Assembly: GCA_030220185.1 (NCBI GenBank)
Contig: JASPKZ010003432.1
Span: 2,282,501-2,346,500, forward strand
Source: Diploptera punctata
Taxonomy: Eukaryota; Arthropoda; Insecta; Blattodea; Blaberidae
Length of the DNA: 64,000 bases
Direction of reading: 5' to 3'
The notes beneath the pieces are model-generated. The model had not been told where the DNA came from, searched no databases, and was given only the letters and a program-made list of their open reading frames with translations. Made by a program: the position numbers and the translations under genes. Shown here piece by piece: positions 1-11,065 of this stretch (within the stretch, counting starts at the first letter, position 1; every line of letters begins with the position of its first letter).

Positions 1-191
1 GAAAATATCCGAAAATCTATAAATACTAATGCAGAAATAGGCAAGGATATGTGAGGCAAACACACCAACAGGCACAACAAATTATCCAAAGCTGGTTATG
101 GAACACACATCATTTAAGGGTCCTGAAAGCCATTATAGCATGAAGAAAACAGAAGTTGTATTTACCTGGGGAACTGTGCATTTTAACAATG

Positions 192-1097
192 TACGAGGGC
201 GGATCGGAAAGTAACGCACAATAATTTTTTTCTGCCTTGGTATTGCAGCTAGAATGTTGAAATTTAACAGAGATATAGTTTGAAGTTTTCACTACAGATG
301 GTATTTTTTTCTCAGGTGCACCTCTTGCGAGAGAAGCTTGAACTATGCAACAAAGATGGCGCGCATGCTACAGTCGTCCACCTGTGAGGAACAGAGAAGT
401 GTTGTTCGATTTTTGTGGGCCAAAGGGCATAAACCCAGTGAAATTCACAGGGACATGCGTGGCGTGTATGGGGATGATTGTATGGACCGTAGCAATGTCT
501 TCCGTAAAGTTAGTGCTCGCTGGGTGCCTAAGAACCTGACAGACGACCACAAGGGCCAGCGAATGATGGCAAGCTTGGACCACTTAACGCGGTACACCGC
601 ACAAGGACATGACTTTCTGGAAGGTATCGTCACAGATGATGAGTCGTGGGCGTACCACTACACGCCTGAAACAAAGCAGGCATCAGCAGTGCGCAGATGG
701 CTACACTCCAACCAAACGGACTTCTACGAACAAGGCATATTGAAACTGGTAACATGATGGGAAAAATGTGTTGAGAAAGTTGGTGACTATGTCGAAAAGT
801 AGGTAAAAGATGTAAGTTCATTTGTGATTTTTTTCCTTTTTTTTACTATTAAACTTTTTAAAAAAAATTATTGTGCGTTACTTTCCGATCCGATCCGTCC
901 CTCACAGGTGGACGACTGTAGCATGCGCGCCATCTTTGTTGCATAGTTCAAGCTTCTCTCGCAAGAGGTGCACCTGAGAAAAAAATACCATCTGTAGTGA
1001 AAACGTCAAACTATATCTCTGTGAAATTTCAACATTATAGCTGCAATACCAAGGCAGAAAAAAATTATTGTGCGTTACTTTCCAATCCGCCCTCGTA
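192..1097 (+). mobile_element. Palindromic composite mariner-type transposon
   Basis: Both outer ends carry the same terminal sequence (cgagggcgg at the left, ccgccctcg at the right) next to a TA dinucleotide, the mariner target. The left 200 bases (about 192-392) reappear in reverse complement at about 899-1097, including the start-codon region of the transposase. A further internal terminal repeat sits at about 860-897. The simplest reading is an internally deleted mariner whose own 3' end was followed by an inverted second copy of its 5' end. Confidence 0.8.
338..757 (+). pseudogene. Internally deleted mariner transposase remnant
   Basis: A 139-residue frame begins with a mariner-like DNA-binding head (QRSVVRFLWAKGHKPSEIHRDM) and runs into linker sequence (KVSARWVPKNLTDDHKG), then the region around the first catalytic aspartate (IVTDDESWAYHYTPETKQ). 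Mos1-like transposases are about 345 residues. Here the second part of the DNA-binding domain and everything after the first catalytic motif are missing, so the protein cannot be an active transposase. Catalytic residues two and three of the family DD34D triad are absent. The frame sits inside the palindromic element, and the first 18 codons are duplicated in inverted form near position 920. Identification rests on these motifs. Confidence 0.75.
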
Positions 1098-2483
1098 TAA
1101 CATGTAAAAAGAAAATTATTCTGAAAACTTTATATCTTATGAAATGTATTAAACCACTTTCATAACACAGTTCAACATTTCCTTCGGATACCCCAGAAAC
1201 AATTTGTGTAGTATCTGTGATGAATTTACTGCTAACAAGAAGTCGCCCCTGTTCAGTTAAGTTACACTGCAAACGAAGAGATGAGGCTGGAGATGGAGAA
1301 GAACTGAGAATATTTATAATGGCCAGAGGGAAGCTAGGAAGAGAAGTACTAAATTTATTTCCATGGATTTTCAGAAAAATCTCCCCTGTCCAAACATTGT
1401 AATTACAAGCAATAATTTAGCTACTTTTCTTTCAACATTCACAAGTTTTCTGATAACAAGGCCATTTTCTATATTTAACCTGAAACTCATGGTAGGAAAG
1501 GAGCCAATAAGATAACTTCATTTCTTAATCAGTATATTACAAACATTCTTAACCCAGAAATCGAGCATTTAAATGTATTCTGTGACTCTGCAGGAGGGCA
1601 AATAAAAATTACTTGCTCTTTAGATATTTACACTACATTGTTCATGAGAATACACGTTTGCAGTCAGTTCTTGTCACATTCCCAATAAGTGGACCTACAT
1701 ACCTAGAATGTGACAAGGGTATGGGTCTGATAAAGTCAAAAAATTTTAATGAAATCCCTTAAGACTGGGTTGGAGTGTTCCAAAGTGCAACAATGAAAAT
1801 AATGAATATATGTAAGACAAAAAGAAAACTCTCACTGTTCTTATAAATAGCTGAATGGTTCAGGAACAACCAAAAAAATTGAGCTTCCAGACATCTACTC
1901 CAAGTTTTACAAATTAAGCTAATCTGTTGCATCACAAGATCCACAGACGGGACTTTCCTACATTATGGTTACACCAGAACAACCATAAAGCACAAGGGTT
2001 TGTAATCTAGCAGTTCTTTGTATTGAGAGGGTGAAATGTTGGAATTTTTTAAGGACCTATTAACAGATTTGTTGCTAGATAGTTCCAAAACACCTTATAT
2101 ATAACATGGCTTGCATTATTATCATCATTTTTGCATGCTATTAAATAATTCTTCCAAGAATGAGAGTTGACAGCAGCAACGTTGTCAAGAGATGGGTTAT
2201 ATACTTTATAAACACTGTAATACCTGGTCCCAACCAAAATAATTACTCTTTTTATACCATTAAAATGGCTTGTTCCATGAAAACTTTTACATAACCCAAA
2301 TATACTAAAGCATTCCGACAACAATAATGATGATGATAATAATCACACTTTATCATATTATATGAATGTAAAACAGTGTTTTTAAGTCAATCATTAGGTT
2401 AATTTAAAAACAGTAGGCCTAATCAAGAAAAACATTTTTTGCCGTTCCACATGTTTTATGGGTCATTTCTTATTTCCTATAAA
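1098..2483. other. AT-rich stretch, nothing recognised
   Basis: About 1.4 kb without a supportable gene. Short open frames on both strands have no recognisable domain and look like chance frames in AT-rich DNA. No terminal repeats or tRNA-like boxes were seen. Confidence 0.5.
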
Positions 2484-2735
2484 AGTAAAGTAATCCCACT
2501 ACAGGCCTCAGGAGGCCCTTGGGGCAGTAGGAGGTTAAGGCTCCCACTATTTCTGGACAATCGGCACTTGATGTCAGCCCTGCGTGACGGCCGCCTTTAC
2601 CCCCAGAACAAGCGTCTGGTACTCATTTCCGTTAGAGGCTGAGTCGACCCCAGGGCCATAGTGCCGTCAGAAGGTTTGGGTCAGTTTAAAAATACTGACC
2701 CCACCGGGACTTGAACCCTCGACCTCTTATTTCCT
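2484..2735 (-). mobile_element. tRNA-headed SINE, family A (truncated head)
   Basis: It shares its body (ctcaggaggccct, gatgtcagccct, gacggccgcctt, gaggctgagtcgacccca) with copies at 22707, 34985 and 37240. In the longer copies the minus strand begins with a Pol III-type tRNA head containing TAGTGGTTAAGGC (A box) and GGTTCAAGTCC (B box). Here the element ends inside the B-box region near 2728. Confidence 0.75.
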
Positions 2736-3154
2736 ATAGTTTCTATATTATTCTATTATAGTTTTGAAAATCTTCTGTTCGGCATGTTCTTTAGTTCTGG
2801 CACTATGTACGACGTGATCTGTGGAACATGTTTGTGTTGGTTCAATGTGTTTATTTTGGTTTCTATGGTAACGAGATAAGTAACAACCAATAGCATTTCT
2901 TTTTCCTCCTTCAAATTTGTTCCGCTTGAATGTGAGATATGAGAAATATACGATTCAAAATCATTTTTGCAGTAAACCACTTGTTTGTTTACGTCGGTCA
3001 TATATGGCGTGGTTAAACGCAAACATGCTTAGTTATTTTTCACCCGGTTATATAATTCTTCGTAAGGTACAAATTTTACCTATGTTGGTGAAACCGGCCC
3101 TAAGAAACTAAGGCTGGAAGTAAATGTCAATAAAATTAAAGGAAAAAGTCGGAA

Positions 3155-3710
3155 GTCTAGTATTTGTTGCTCACGAATTATTCTAAGTTCTACAGAATTG
3201 TAGTGCACATGCTCTAATGCTTGATGTAGTTTCTGGTAGATGGCTCTGAAATTGGTGTTACAAACTTTTGCAATAAATTCCCAACTGTTTATAATAAATG
3301 GACGTACACCAACTTCTTCCTAACCTAACAACAGAATAAATTACAAGCATATTATTTAATAAACTATAAACTAATTTTGCATACACTAACTTGTTCCATC
3401 GGAATGAAATAAAATGAAGTTAATTTCTTGAAATATGGTTGGAATTAATTGTGAATGTTGGTAATATCAATTTCAGAGCCATCTAGCGTAAGTTACATTA
3501 AGCATTTACATATCTTGTGCATGTGATTCTGTAAATCTTTATATTATTTACGTAATTATATAAATATTTAAAAATCGTAAAAAAAATGTTTAAAGATTCA
3601 TTACAAAATGTTTAAAATAGTATGAAACATTATTACAATTGGTAAAAGTGTGTAGTGCAACAGTGGCATAAGAATGTTGCATAGAAAATCGTGAGCGACA
3701 AATACTAGAC
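3155..3710. mobile_element. MITE, copy 1 (about 555 bp)
   Basis: Left end GTCTAGTATTTGTTGCTCACGA matches the reverse complement of the right end with one mismatch, giving terminal inverted repeats of about 22 bp. There is no coding potential. A diverged copy of the whole unit lies at 5057-5610. It interrupts LINE family A sequence. Confidence 0.7.
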
Positions 3711-3997
3711 TTGAGCCAAATAAAATATATGGTCACATGTAGAAATACTTTATTAGTCTTACATGGGAATGGACACTTAAAAACAAATGAGGGAAATTTT
3801 GAAGAAGTGGCAGAATTCAAATACCTACAAACAATAATTACAAACAGGAAAGAATAAAGAAAGAAATTTAATATAGGTTGAACTCTGAAAACACATGCTA
3901 TTATACACTACATGGACTCTTTCATTCCATCTCCTCTCAAAACATTTTAAATTAAAAATGTATAAAACTGTTTTTCTTCCAATTATATTACATGGAT

Positions 3998-4342
3998 GTC
4001 CCGTACCATAGCCGAGTGGTTAAGGCAAGAAGCCTTGGCACAGAGCTATGGGACTTGCGCCGGTTCGAGTCTCCATGGTGGAAGACATTTTTCTCATGGA
4101 ATTTCGGCCAGTATGGGACCGGTGCCCACCCAGAATTGTGAGGCATTTGGGTAGCTACAATAAGTAGCGACTCCAGGTTGAGAATACCAGCTATAACGGC
4201 TGGGGAATCCGACATGCTGACCACATGTCACCCCTACACTGGCTAGATGATCGTCTACCTCTGTGATTAATACATGTAGATGTGAGGCCAGCAGCCGACT
4301 GGTCAGCCAAGGGCCTTCTAGGCCTGTTGCGCTTGGAGTATA
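3998..4342 (+). mobile_element. tRNA-headed SINE, family B
   Basis: The head reads like a class II tRNA (GCCGAGTGGTTAAGGC as A box, GGTTCGAGTC as B box). It is followed by a body ending in ggccttctaggcctgttg. It lies inside LINE family A: ACATGGATG occurs directly before the SINE and again directly after it, consistent with a target-site duplication of about 10-13 bp. Related copies are at 8495, 35745, 44455 and 49915. Confidence 0.85.
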
Positions 4343-4715
4343 CTACATGGATGCGATGCATGGTCACTTACTTTAAGGGAGGAAGAAATATTATAGGCCT
4401 AATTATTTGAGAATAAATTGCATAGGAAAAAATTCTGGACCAAAAAGAGAGATGAACAGACAAGTGAATGAGAAAACTACAAAGGCCTAAGTGGGGAAAT
4501 CAGACATAATAATAAGAACAGTTAAGTCTTGTAGATTGTGATAGGCCGGACGAATAACATAAATGGTGAATGAAAGAGGAGCATTTAAAATTCTTGTATA
4601 AGTAGCCCAAAAGTAAATTATAGTGGGAATTATTGGAAAACGTTAGCTCAGGTAAGGGATATATGGAGAGCTTATGAACTTCCAGGTTCGATAATGTCTG
4701 AGAATTAGTTAGATT

Positions 4716-5056
4716 GTCAAATAACCTAAAAGATGTGATATTAACATTAATAAAAAAGTAGTGCACAATGACATTACATAGAGTACAATATTGATTATGA
4801 TTATTGCAAAGAACAAGATTGCAAACCTTAAAGAAAACGAGGTTACCGGAAAATGTAGCTGTACTAAGAAAAACTTTCAAAAATTTGATAATAGGAACAG
4901 GATTTCACTCATAGGGCTAACATTTTAAAAGTAACGGAAATGACTCACACTAATGTTGTAATAGTCCACCTAATGAAATTACTGATCCTGCTTCAGGTTG
5001 ACAGCATAAGATGTAATCCAAGATAAAAGAAGAAAATATTATTTGGAAAAAGTCGG
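4716..5056. other. AT-rich stretch, nothing recognised
   Basis: No recognisable gene or repeat boundary was seen between the LINE remnant and the second MITE copy. Confidence 0.4.
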
Positions 5057-5610
5057 TTATATGTCTCAGACGAATTCTTCTAAGTTCCACAGAATCGCAG
5101 TGCGCATGCGCGAGTTGCGGGAGTTGCTGTAATGGTTAATAAAGCCTCCGGTAGATGGCTCTGCAGTCGGTGTTACCAACTTTGGGAATAAATTTCCAAA
5201 TGCAAAAAAAAAATGGACGTTAACTAACTTGCCATTTTCTAACTAAAGAAAACAATTTACATACATATTATTTATTCCCAAATGCTTAAAAAAATGGACG
5301 TAAACCAACTTCCCATTTCCTAACGTAACAAAGCAATTTACATGCGTACTATTTAATGAACTATAAACTAATTTTACGTACACTAACACTAAATATGGTT
5401 TGAAATTATTTTCAAATGGTGGCAACGTTGGAACAACATGGGAAAGTAATTTATCCATGATCATGTTTTACGTAAATATATAAATATAAAATATTGTAAA
5501 GAAAGCTTGAAGATTATTGGAAAATGTTTAAAACAGTACAAAACGTGTTTACAAGTGTTTAGTGCATCAGTGGCATAAGAGTGTAAGTGTAGAATTGTGA
5601 GAGACATAAA
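5057..5610. mobile_element. MITE, copy 2
   Basis: Diverged paralogue of 3155-3710 with the same order of blocks (ggtagatggctctg, aatggacgt, actataaactaattt, gcatcagtggcataag). Terminal inverted repeats are present but degraded (ATGTCTCAGACGAATTCT against ATGTCTCTCACAATTCT). An internal segment of about 75 bp starting near 5200 is duplicated in tandem. Confidence 0.65.
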
Positions 5611-5614
5611 ACTT

Positions 5615-5995
5615 ACCACATCCTATTATTTATTAGAATTGCAATAGTTTATAATCTGTTTTAGCATGCACATGTAGTCATCTGCACTACAATAGCCGCT
5701 GTTTCATTACCTGTATTGTGTTGATTTTCATTAATAGGAAATTATTTATGAAACGTAATCGTTTATTATAGTCGTAGAAACCTAATATTTTAACAGCTGT
5801 TTAGTCGTAAACTAAAAGCAAACATCAATGCTTATCCTTGATGATTACCAAGAAGTCACTAACTAGTTTAAGCTTCAGTATTTTCAAAACTCATCTTGAA
5901 TCATCATTGAGATTTACTACATATAAATAGTTGAACTTGATTTCAGTTGTCCTCAGCTGTTGTAAAACATAATTTTATAAATTTTGTTATAGGGC
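5615..5995. other. AT-rich stretch, nothing recognised
   Basis: No supportable gene, repeat boundary or structured motif was seen. Confidence 0.4.
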
Positions 5996-6335
5996 TTTTG
6001 GAACGTGTTCCATCTACAACTGTTGTTAAAAAAATCTAATTGTAGCCATTTTAGATGTTTCATCTTCAACTGCTGATAAGAAAGTTCGTTGTAGGCATTT
6101 TGGAATGTTCCAGGGTTTTGGAACTTCTTTGACTGTTGATAACTTCATTGTAGCCATTTTAGAACATGGTCAATCTTCAACACTTGTTCCATCTTCAACT
6201 GTTGATGAGAAACTTTGTTGTAGACATTTTAAAACATGTTCCATCTTTAACTGATGAAAAGAAACTTCATTGTAGGCATTTTGAAACATATTCCATCTTC
6301 AGCTGTTGATAAGAATACCTTATTAACAGGTGATT
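5996..6335. repeat. Tandem repeat, about 50-60 bp units
   Basis: At least five imperfect units repeat the order: ggcattttggaac, atgttccatcttcaactgttgat, aagaaacttcattgtag. Read on the minus strand each unit contains TTGAAGAT, a short self-complementary GGAAC/GTTCC segment and AAAAT. This resembles the RNA-like core found in the Penelope 3' ends elsewhere in the window. Confidence 0.75.
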
Positions 6336-6431
6336 ACAATTTTTAAAAAGAAAAATTAACACAAACTGGGAATCAAACCCCAGACCTCTATTCTACGCAT
6401 CAGTGTGCTGTCTTTTACACCATTCAAGACC

Positions 6432-6850
6432 CAATACTAACTAACTAACTAACTCACTGGCACTATCAAACCCATAGGTTCATGGCTGCACAGACATAAG
6501 CTCTCCATACATCCCTATCCTGAGCCAATGTTTTCCAATCATCCCCTGTATAATATACTTCTCTCAAATCATAGTTAATGTTATTCTCCCACCTCATTCT
6601 TGGTCTACCAACTGGGCATTTTCCTTCTGGTTTTTCCTACAAGAAGCTTCCATGCATGTCTTTCATTCCCCATTCGTGTCACGTGTCCTGCCCATCACAG
6701 TCTACGAGACTTAACTGTTCTCATTATATCTGGCTACCTATATAGACCATGTAATTCAATGTTATGCAGTCTTCTCCATTCACCTGTCTGTTCATCTCTC
6801 TCTGGCAACCGTTAAATTTTCTTTCCTCTTATACAATTCTCTTATGTCCA
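6432..6850 (-). mobile_element. LINE family A 3' end
   Basis: The minus strand encodes the familiar C-terminal tail (matching RMRWENN and the region after it) and ends in the simple repeat (GTTAGTTA)n just before the poorly conserved start at 6432. The same tail is found at 7362, 12960, 37765 and 51505. Confidence 0.75.
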
Positions 6851-7002
6851 AAGGCAGGTAGTGCTGTTAACAAAGACATCAGATGACTTATATTCAAAAG
6901 TATTTTCAGCAATAATTTTTTTACATTACTTTTAAGCAGTAAAGGACCCAAGGTTCTATTCTTGATTCAAGCATTAATTTTTCTGTTAAAAAATTAAGTT
7001 AA

Positions 7003-7053
7003 TTCCATCTTCAGCTGTTGATAAGAATACCTTATCAACAGTTGAAGATGGAA
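7003..7053. repeat. Perfect-type hairpin, 23 bp arms
   Basis: TTCCATCTTCAGCTGTTGAT continues into a 5-base loop (aatac) and its near-exact reverse complement. The arm sequence is the same as one unit of the tandem repeat at 5996-6335, so this is an inverted pair of that unit. Confidence 0.8.
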
Positions 7054-7361
7054 CATGTGTCGAGGCCTACAAAGAAGTTTATTAACTGAAGTTTTACATA
7101 GTCGAGGATGACTAAGATCTCCAGTACAAATTTTATATTTTTAATCTTTTGTATAGTTTAAGATTATGGTGAATTATTATTATTTTCTTTTATTTTTAAG
7201 TTTAGATTAATAAATGGTATTGTTTCCTAAGTGATATATTGAATGTAACATCTCATTTTGTTTCCCATTTTATATTTAAATGGAAATGTATCCTACTTTT
7301 ATACTGTTTATTATTGTTATTTAACCTATTTGCTAATTTCATTTGGGTATATTCCTAAAAA

Positions 7362-7475
7362 CAATTGATTGGAAAACATTAGCTCAGGATAGCTAATGTA
7401 AGATGGAGAGCTTATGTCCACACGACCATGAACCTATGGGTTCGATAGATCCAGTGAGTTAGTTATATTCGCAAA
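7362..7475 (+). mobile_element. LINE family A 3' tail fragment
   Basis: About 110 bp match the last codons and 3' UTR of family A (ttggaaaacattagctcagg, gaacctatgggttcgata, agtgagttagtta). Confidence 0.7.
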
Positions 7476-7637
7476 AATATCCAGTTTAATCAAGTGCCGG
7501 TAATTTACTAGAATCCAGGGCTAAACTTATGTAACTTTTTTCCTCTCAACATGTCAAACGGTAAATCAATACCATATCTAATAAAAATGATAAGAATGAT
7601 AATTGAAGTGCTATTTAAAATAATTGTATAGTTATCT

Positions 7638-8340
7638 CGTATAAGACTTGAAAGCATAATAATAGTCCCTTCGATTGGTTGCTGGCCAAAGGAAGGCAAG
7701 ACCAGTGATGGGGCTGCCATCTTATAGCCTCTGGTCAGGCTTTTCTGGAGAAGAAAAGAAAATAAAGGAAAGAAGAAATGGAAGAAAGGAAAGACTCCCT
7801 AGCCCTCGGATGCCCTAATAGCATCGGGGTCGAAAAAAAACAAGAGTTAACCAAGAGAGGTTAGATAGTAAAGTTAAAAGAGTGCAAAACACAAGTAAGT
7901 GGAAGAAATGTTTTGCTCGGCTTGGGCACCTTGTGGTCGCCATCCACATATCCCCATGATGAGGACCCTTGGCTAGACCAGCATTGACCTCTGGTAGTGA
8001 AGCATGGACACTAAAAAGACAACATGAAAGCAGAATAACGGCTTGTGAAATGAGATTCATGCGCAGAACAGCGGGTTACACCAGATGGGATCGGAAAAGG
8101 AACACCGATATCTTAAAAGAATTGAAGACTACACCAATTTTGGAATATATTAAACAGTACCAACTAAATTGGAAACACCATCTTGAAAGAATGTGTTCAA
8201 ATCGGATCCCCAAAGCTGTTTATAATTATATACCAAGAGGACGAAGATCATTGGGCCGTCCTATGAAATGCTGGAGGGAAAATTTTCTATAGGATCGTAA
8301 CAGGCCTTGGCCTAATACGTGGAAGGAAGAAGAAGAAGTA
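7638..8340 (+). mobile_element. LINE family B, internally deleted copy with target duplication
   Basis: The insertion is framed by the 12-bp direct repeat GTATAGTTATCT (7626-7637 and 8341-8352). The first 340 bases are non-coding sequence beginning cgtataagacttg. From about 7990 the + strand encodes a reverse-transcriptase C-terminus (SEAWTLKRQHESRITACEM, then GRRSLGRPMKCWRENFL) with a stop at 8290, followed by a GAAGAAGAA tail. The catalytic RT and endonuclease are missing. A copy with an inverted 5' part lies at 61306-61648 and a 5'-truncated copy at 24788-25432. Confidence 0.85.
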
Positions 8341-8494
8341 GTATAGTTATCTAAGAAGCGTTTGAATTTTTAAATTATAAAGAATTATAACTACCAATGC
8401 AAGACAGAGAAGGCAAAAATAATGTTAGTGATTCATGTTAGCCCTTTTTGTTTAAGACTAAACAATATTAAAATCCTACTGAAAATGTGATCTA

Positions 8495-8812
8495 ATCCCA
8501 CACCATAGCTGAACAGTTTAAGGCATCATGTTTTGGTGCAGAGCTACAGGATTTGGACCGATTTGAGTCCCCAAGGAAAGAAATTTTCCCATGGAATTTC
8601 AACCAGTTACTACCCAGTACTGAGCAATGTGTATCTAGAAAAAACCATCTCCAGGTTGAAGAAAACCATGTATAATGGCTGGGGACCCAACATGCTGTCT
8701 GCGTATCCCTATACTGACTAGATTATCGCCCACCTTTGTGATAACACATGTGGATGTGAGACCAGTAGTTGGCTTGTAGACCTGTTGGTCCATGGAGTTC
8801 TTGTTCAGACAA
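8495..8812 (+). mobile_element. tRNA-headed SINE, family B (degraded)
   Basis: It aligns throughout with 3998-4342: cacaccatagctgaacagtttaaggc at the head, then gtccccaaggaaag, ggctggggacccaacatgctg and gatgtgagaccagtag. It ends with a cctgttggtccatgg-type tail. Confidence 0.7.
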
Positions 8813-8819
8813 AATTATA

Positions 8820-9365
8820 AAATACCATATAGGGTTATGTGAGTTATTTTTGTTAACTTTTGCAATATAGTACCAATGTGTATAAATATAGTGAAACTCA
8901 ATCTAATGTTGAGAGGAAAAAGCTAGCATTAGCGTCGTTTCAGATTCTAATAAATTAATTTGAATGATTTCATTTTACTAGTTCAACATTTTTAGTTTGA
9001 TGAACAATAATTATTATTTATGGCATATTTCCTTTGGTTTTTTTAAATTAATCATTTTCAAGGTGGCTATTTCCATGTCTCGAATTTAAAAGCAAACAAA
9101 ATAAACTCATTGTAACCTTATTTGTGTGTGTCTAGTTATTATGTTTTGGTTAGGTTTTAAGATTGTTTAGTTTTAAACATAAAATAATTAACATGAATGG
9201 CTAATGTTATTCAAGAATTGTTCAATCCAACTGAACTAGTAAAGAAAATTATTAAATGAGCTAGATGCTTTGTGGGAATTTACCTTCATTTGTTGTTGAG
9301 GCTAAATTTATTGTGTAAGAACCAGAGTAACGTAACTCAATTTTACTGATTTTACGGGAGAGAAG
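8820..9365. other. AT-rich stretch, nothing recognised
   Basis: No gene or mobile-element boundary could be supported here. Confidence 0.4.
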
Positions 9366-9374
9366 AAAGGAAAT

Positions 9375-9629
9375 TTAATATAATAAATTTGGGAATTTTT
9401 AACATTATGAGGTTTTATTAATAAGAATAAAATGAATCGTGAATTCTTACCTCATATGTCTATGTTTTTTTTAAACACAGCACTGCAGTATCAGCGACCA
9501 TCGTCACCATCATCAGCTGTTTTCACGACTGATATGGTGACGATGGTCACTGATACTGCAGTGCTGTGTGTAAAAAAAAAACATAGAAGTATGAGGTAAG
9601 AAGAATTCAGAGTTCATTTTATTCTTAAC
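9375..9629. mobile_element. Penelope-type fold-back insertion
   Basis: Two arms of about 100 bp (9419-9519 and 9529-9627) are reverse complements. Each carries ACTGCAGT and then an ATGAGGTAAGA outer motif. The left side has the extra cap (GGGAATTTTTAACATTATGAGG). A 9-bp direct repeat AAAGGAAAT lies at 9366-9374 and 9630-9638. Its termini match those of the RT- or GIY-YIG-bearing Penelope copies. Confidence 0.75.
9488..9516 (-). ncRNA. Hammerhead-like core motif
   Basis: Minus strand: CTGATGA, T, a stem pairing GTGAC with GTCGC around GATG, then GATAC where related copies have GAAAC, then TGCAG. Structure inferred by eye. Confidence 0.4.
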
Positions 9630-9639
9630 AAAGGAAATG

Positions 9640-10455
9640 TTCAGGATGATTTTTTTTTAATTTCGGTAGTTTCATTTAATAATAATTTCAGTAGTATAGT
9701 AAAAGCTTTATTTAATAAAACTTTTACTATACTATTGTCTGTTTAACAAATCATCTTAACACTCCATTTCTTCCCTCCTGTAAAATCAGTAAAAATGGAG
9801 TTATATTCCTCAGGTTCTCACACAGTGTTTGTATAAGTGCTTTTTCCTTCTGAAATCAGATCTTGCCATAGACAAAATTAGGCTCCATTTCCAGAGAAAA
9901 CAGACTTAATTGAAATTATCACTAGGTGAAAATGATAATTTATTCAGATTTTTTGTATGTATTTATTTGGTTATGAAGAATGAATTATGCCTGTTAATTT
10001 AAATCAAATTATTGATGTAAATGCTATTTAATAAAGTTGATGGTTGCATTAAGAAATTTCAGGATATCAGTAACTGACTGCAAAAAAAAAAAAGGGAGTT
10101 GATTCAATTGTTAAGCAGAGAATGTATGTAATATGTTGTGTCTTTATTGTAAAATTTTTTAGTATTATGTATTTTCATTTCTATTATATATATGTCTGGC
10201 ATAACCTGGTTAGTTTTGAGATTATACTTAGGTTTCGTTAAACTAAACACCTGAAATTTATACGAGTTCTTCCATTGCAGTGTTTGGGAAACCCGTTGTT
10301 ATTATGCTCACTATACAAATAGTCATGTTTTAGGGTTTCAAAACATAAGTCGTGGTCCAGAAAGCAGGGCATCTAATTCAGACACATCTTCAAGTAGCAG
10401 AGGGATGAAGATATTTCTTCATGATCCTGGGTTGATCCTGTTGGGTTATTTGGTT
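9640..10455. other. AT-rich stretch, nothing recognised
   Basis: Contains short A and T runs (for example near 10081-10093) but no supportable gene or bounded repeat. Confidence 0.4.
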
Positions 10456-10459
10456 ACCA

Positions 10460-10910
10460 TGCCCACATCTGGTTCCGAGGTTCACAGATTGAAACTTAGC
10501 CAGACTGAATGAATTTTTGAGAATGTAAATTCCTGATCGTCAGCCATGGTGGACTAGTGGTTATGCTCCTTGCCTCTGGTTCCGAGGGCCACGGGTTCAA
10601 ACCTAGCTGGGATTGATGGATTTTTTAGGATGAAAAAGTCCAAGGAGCAAGTCCTCCAGGAGGGACTTTAAGCCGTGGGTCCCGAGTCTGAAGATTTACA
10701 GGCTCGTAAAGATCCTTAAGCCTGAATAAAGAGGCCTCTAAGCAAAATTTACTGACATCAATGTCATAGTAATACCTTAGTTGCCTATTAGATCTCACAT
10801 TGGGTCGGTGTGTTGACCACATGCTATCCATGACATCTCTGAGCAAATAAGGTAACTAAAAAATTAACTTGGTCTAGTAACTCCTTACAAAGAAGAGCTA
10901 TGACTCAACA
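10460..10910 (+). mobile_element. tRNA-headed SINE, family D, with a partial upstream copy
   Basis: A tRNA-like head (TGGACTAGTGGTTATGCTC, then GGGTTCAAACC) begins near 10545 and is followed by a body with aaagtccaaggagcaagtc and aagccgtgggtcccgagtc. A shorter partial head lies at 10460-10540. Related copies occur at 35330-35525 (minus) and 45795-46035. Confidence 0.7.
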
Positions 10911-11065
10911 ATGGGCTATGCCATTATAGATAGATATACAATCCTGAGCATATAAGCTGTGGGTCCCATGTCGTACATTTATGGCACGTAAAATAATTGT
11001 GTTGGTAATGACTTAAGATGTTAGAGTGATATTAAGTAAATTAATACCTCAATGTTTTTATTGTC

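Larger units (their letters stand above)
3105..4715 (+). mobile_element. LINE family A 3' region, interrupted by a MITE and a SINE
   Basis: Reverse-transcriptase C-terminal sequence is recognisable in three pieces. The first is LEVNVNKIK at about 3112-3141, cut by a MITE. It resumes near 3725 with KYMVTCRNT and GHLKTNEGNFEEVAEFKYL, then is cut again by a SINE at 3998. It resumes at 4343 with frame-shifted sequence matching the other family A copies. All frames are broken. The same C-terminal codons appear intact in part at 12997-13270. Confidence 0.7.

Noticed and set aside
4500..4880. Minus-strand 126-residue frame as a gene
   Set aside because: It lies antisense to LINE family A remnant sequence in its first part and shows no domain.
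9375..9629. Linker segments as locus-specific inverted target duplications
   Set aside because: The same linker appears at unrelated loci within a subfamily (16145 and 57280; 16677, 23513 and 41541), so it belongs to the element. The true duplications are the direct repeats outside.
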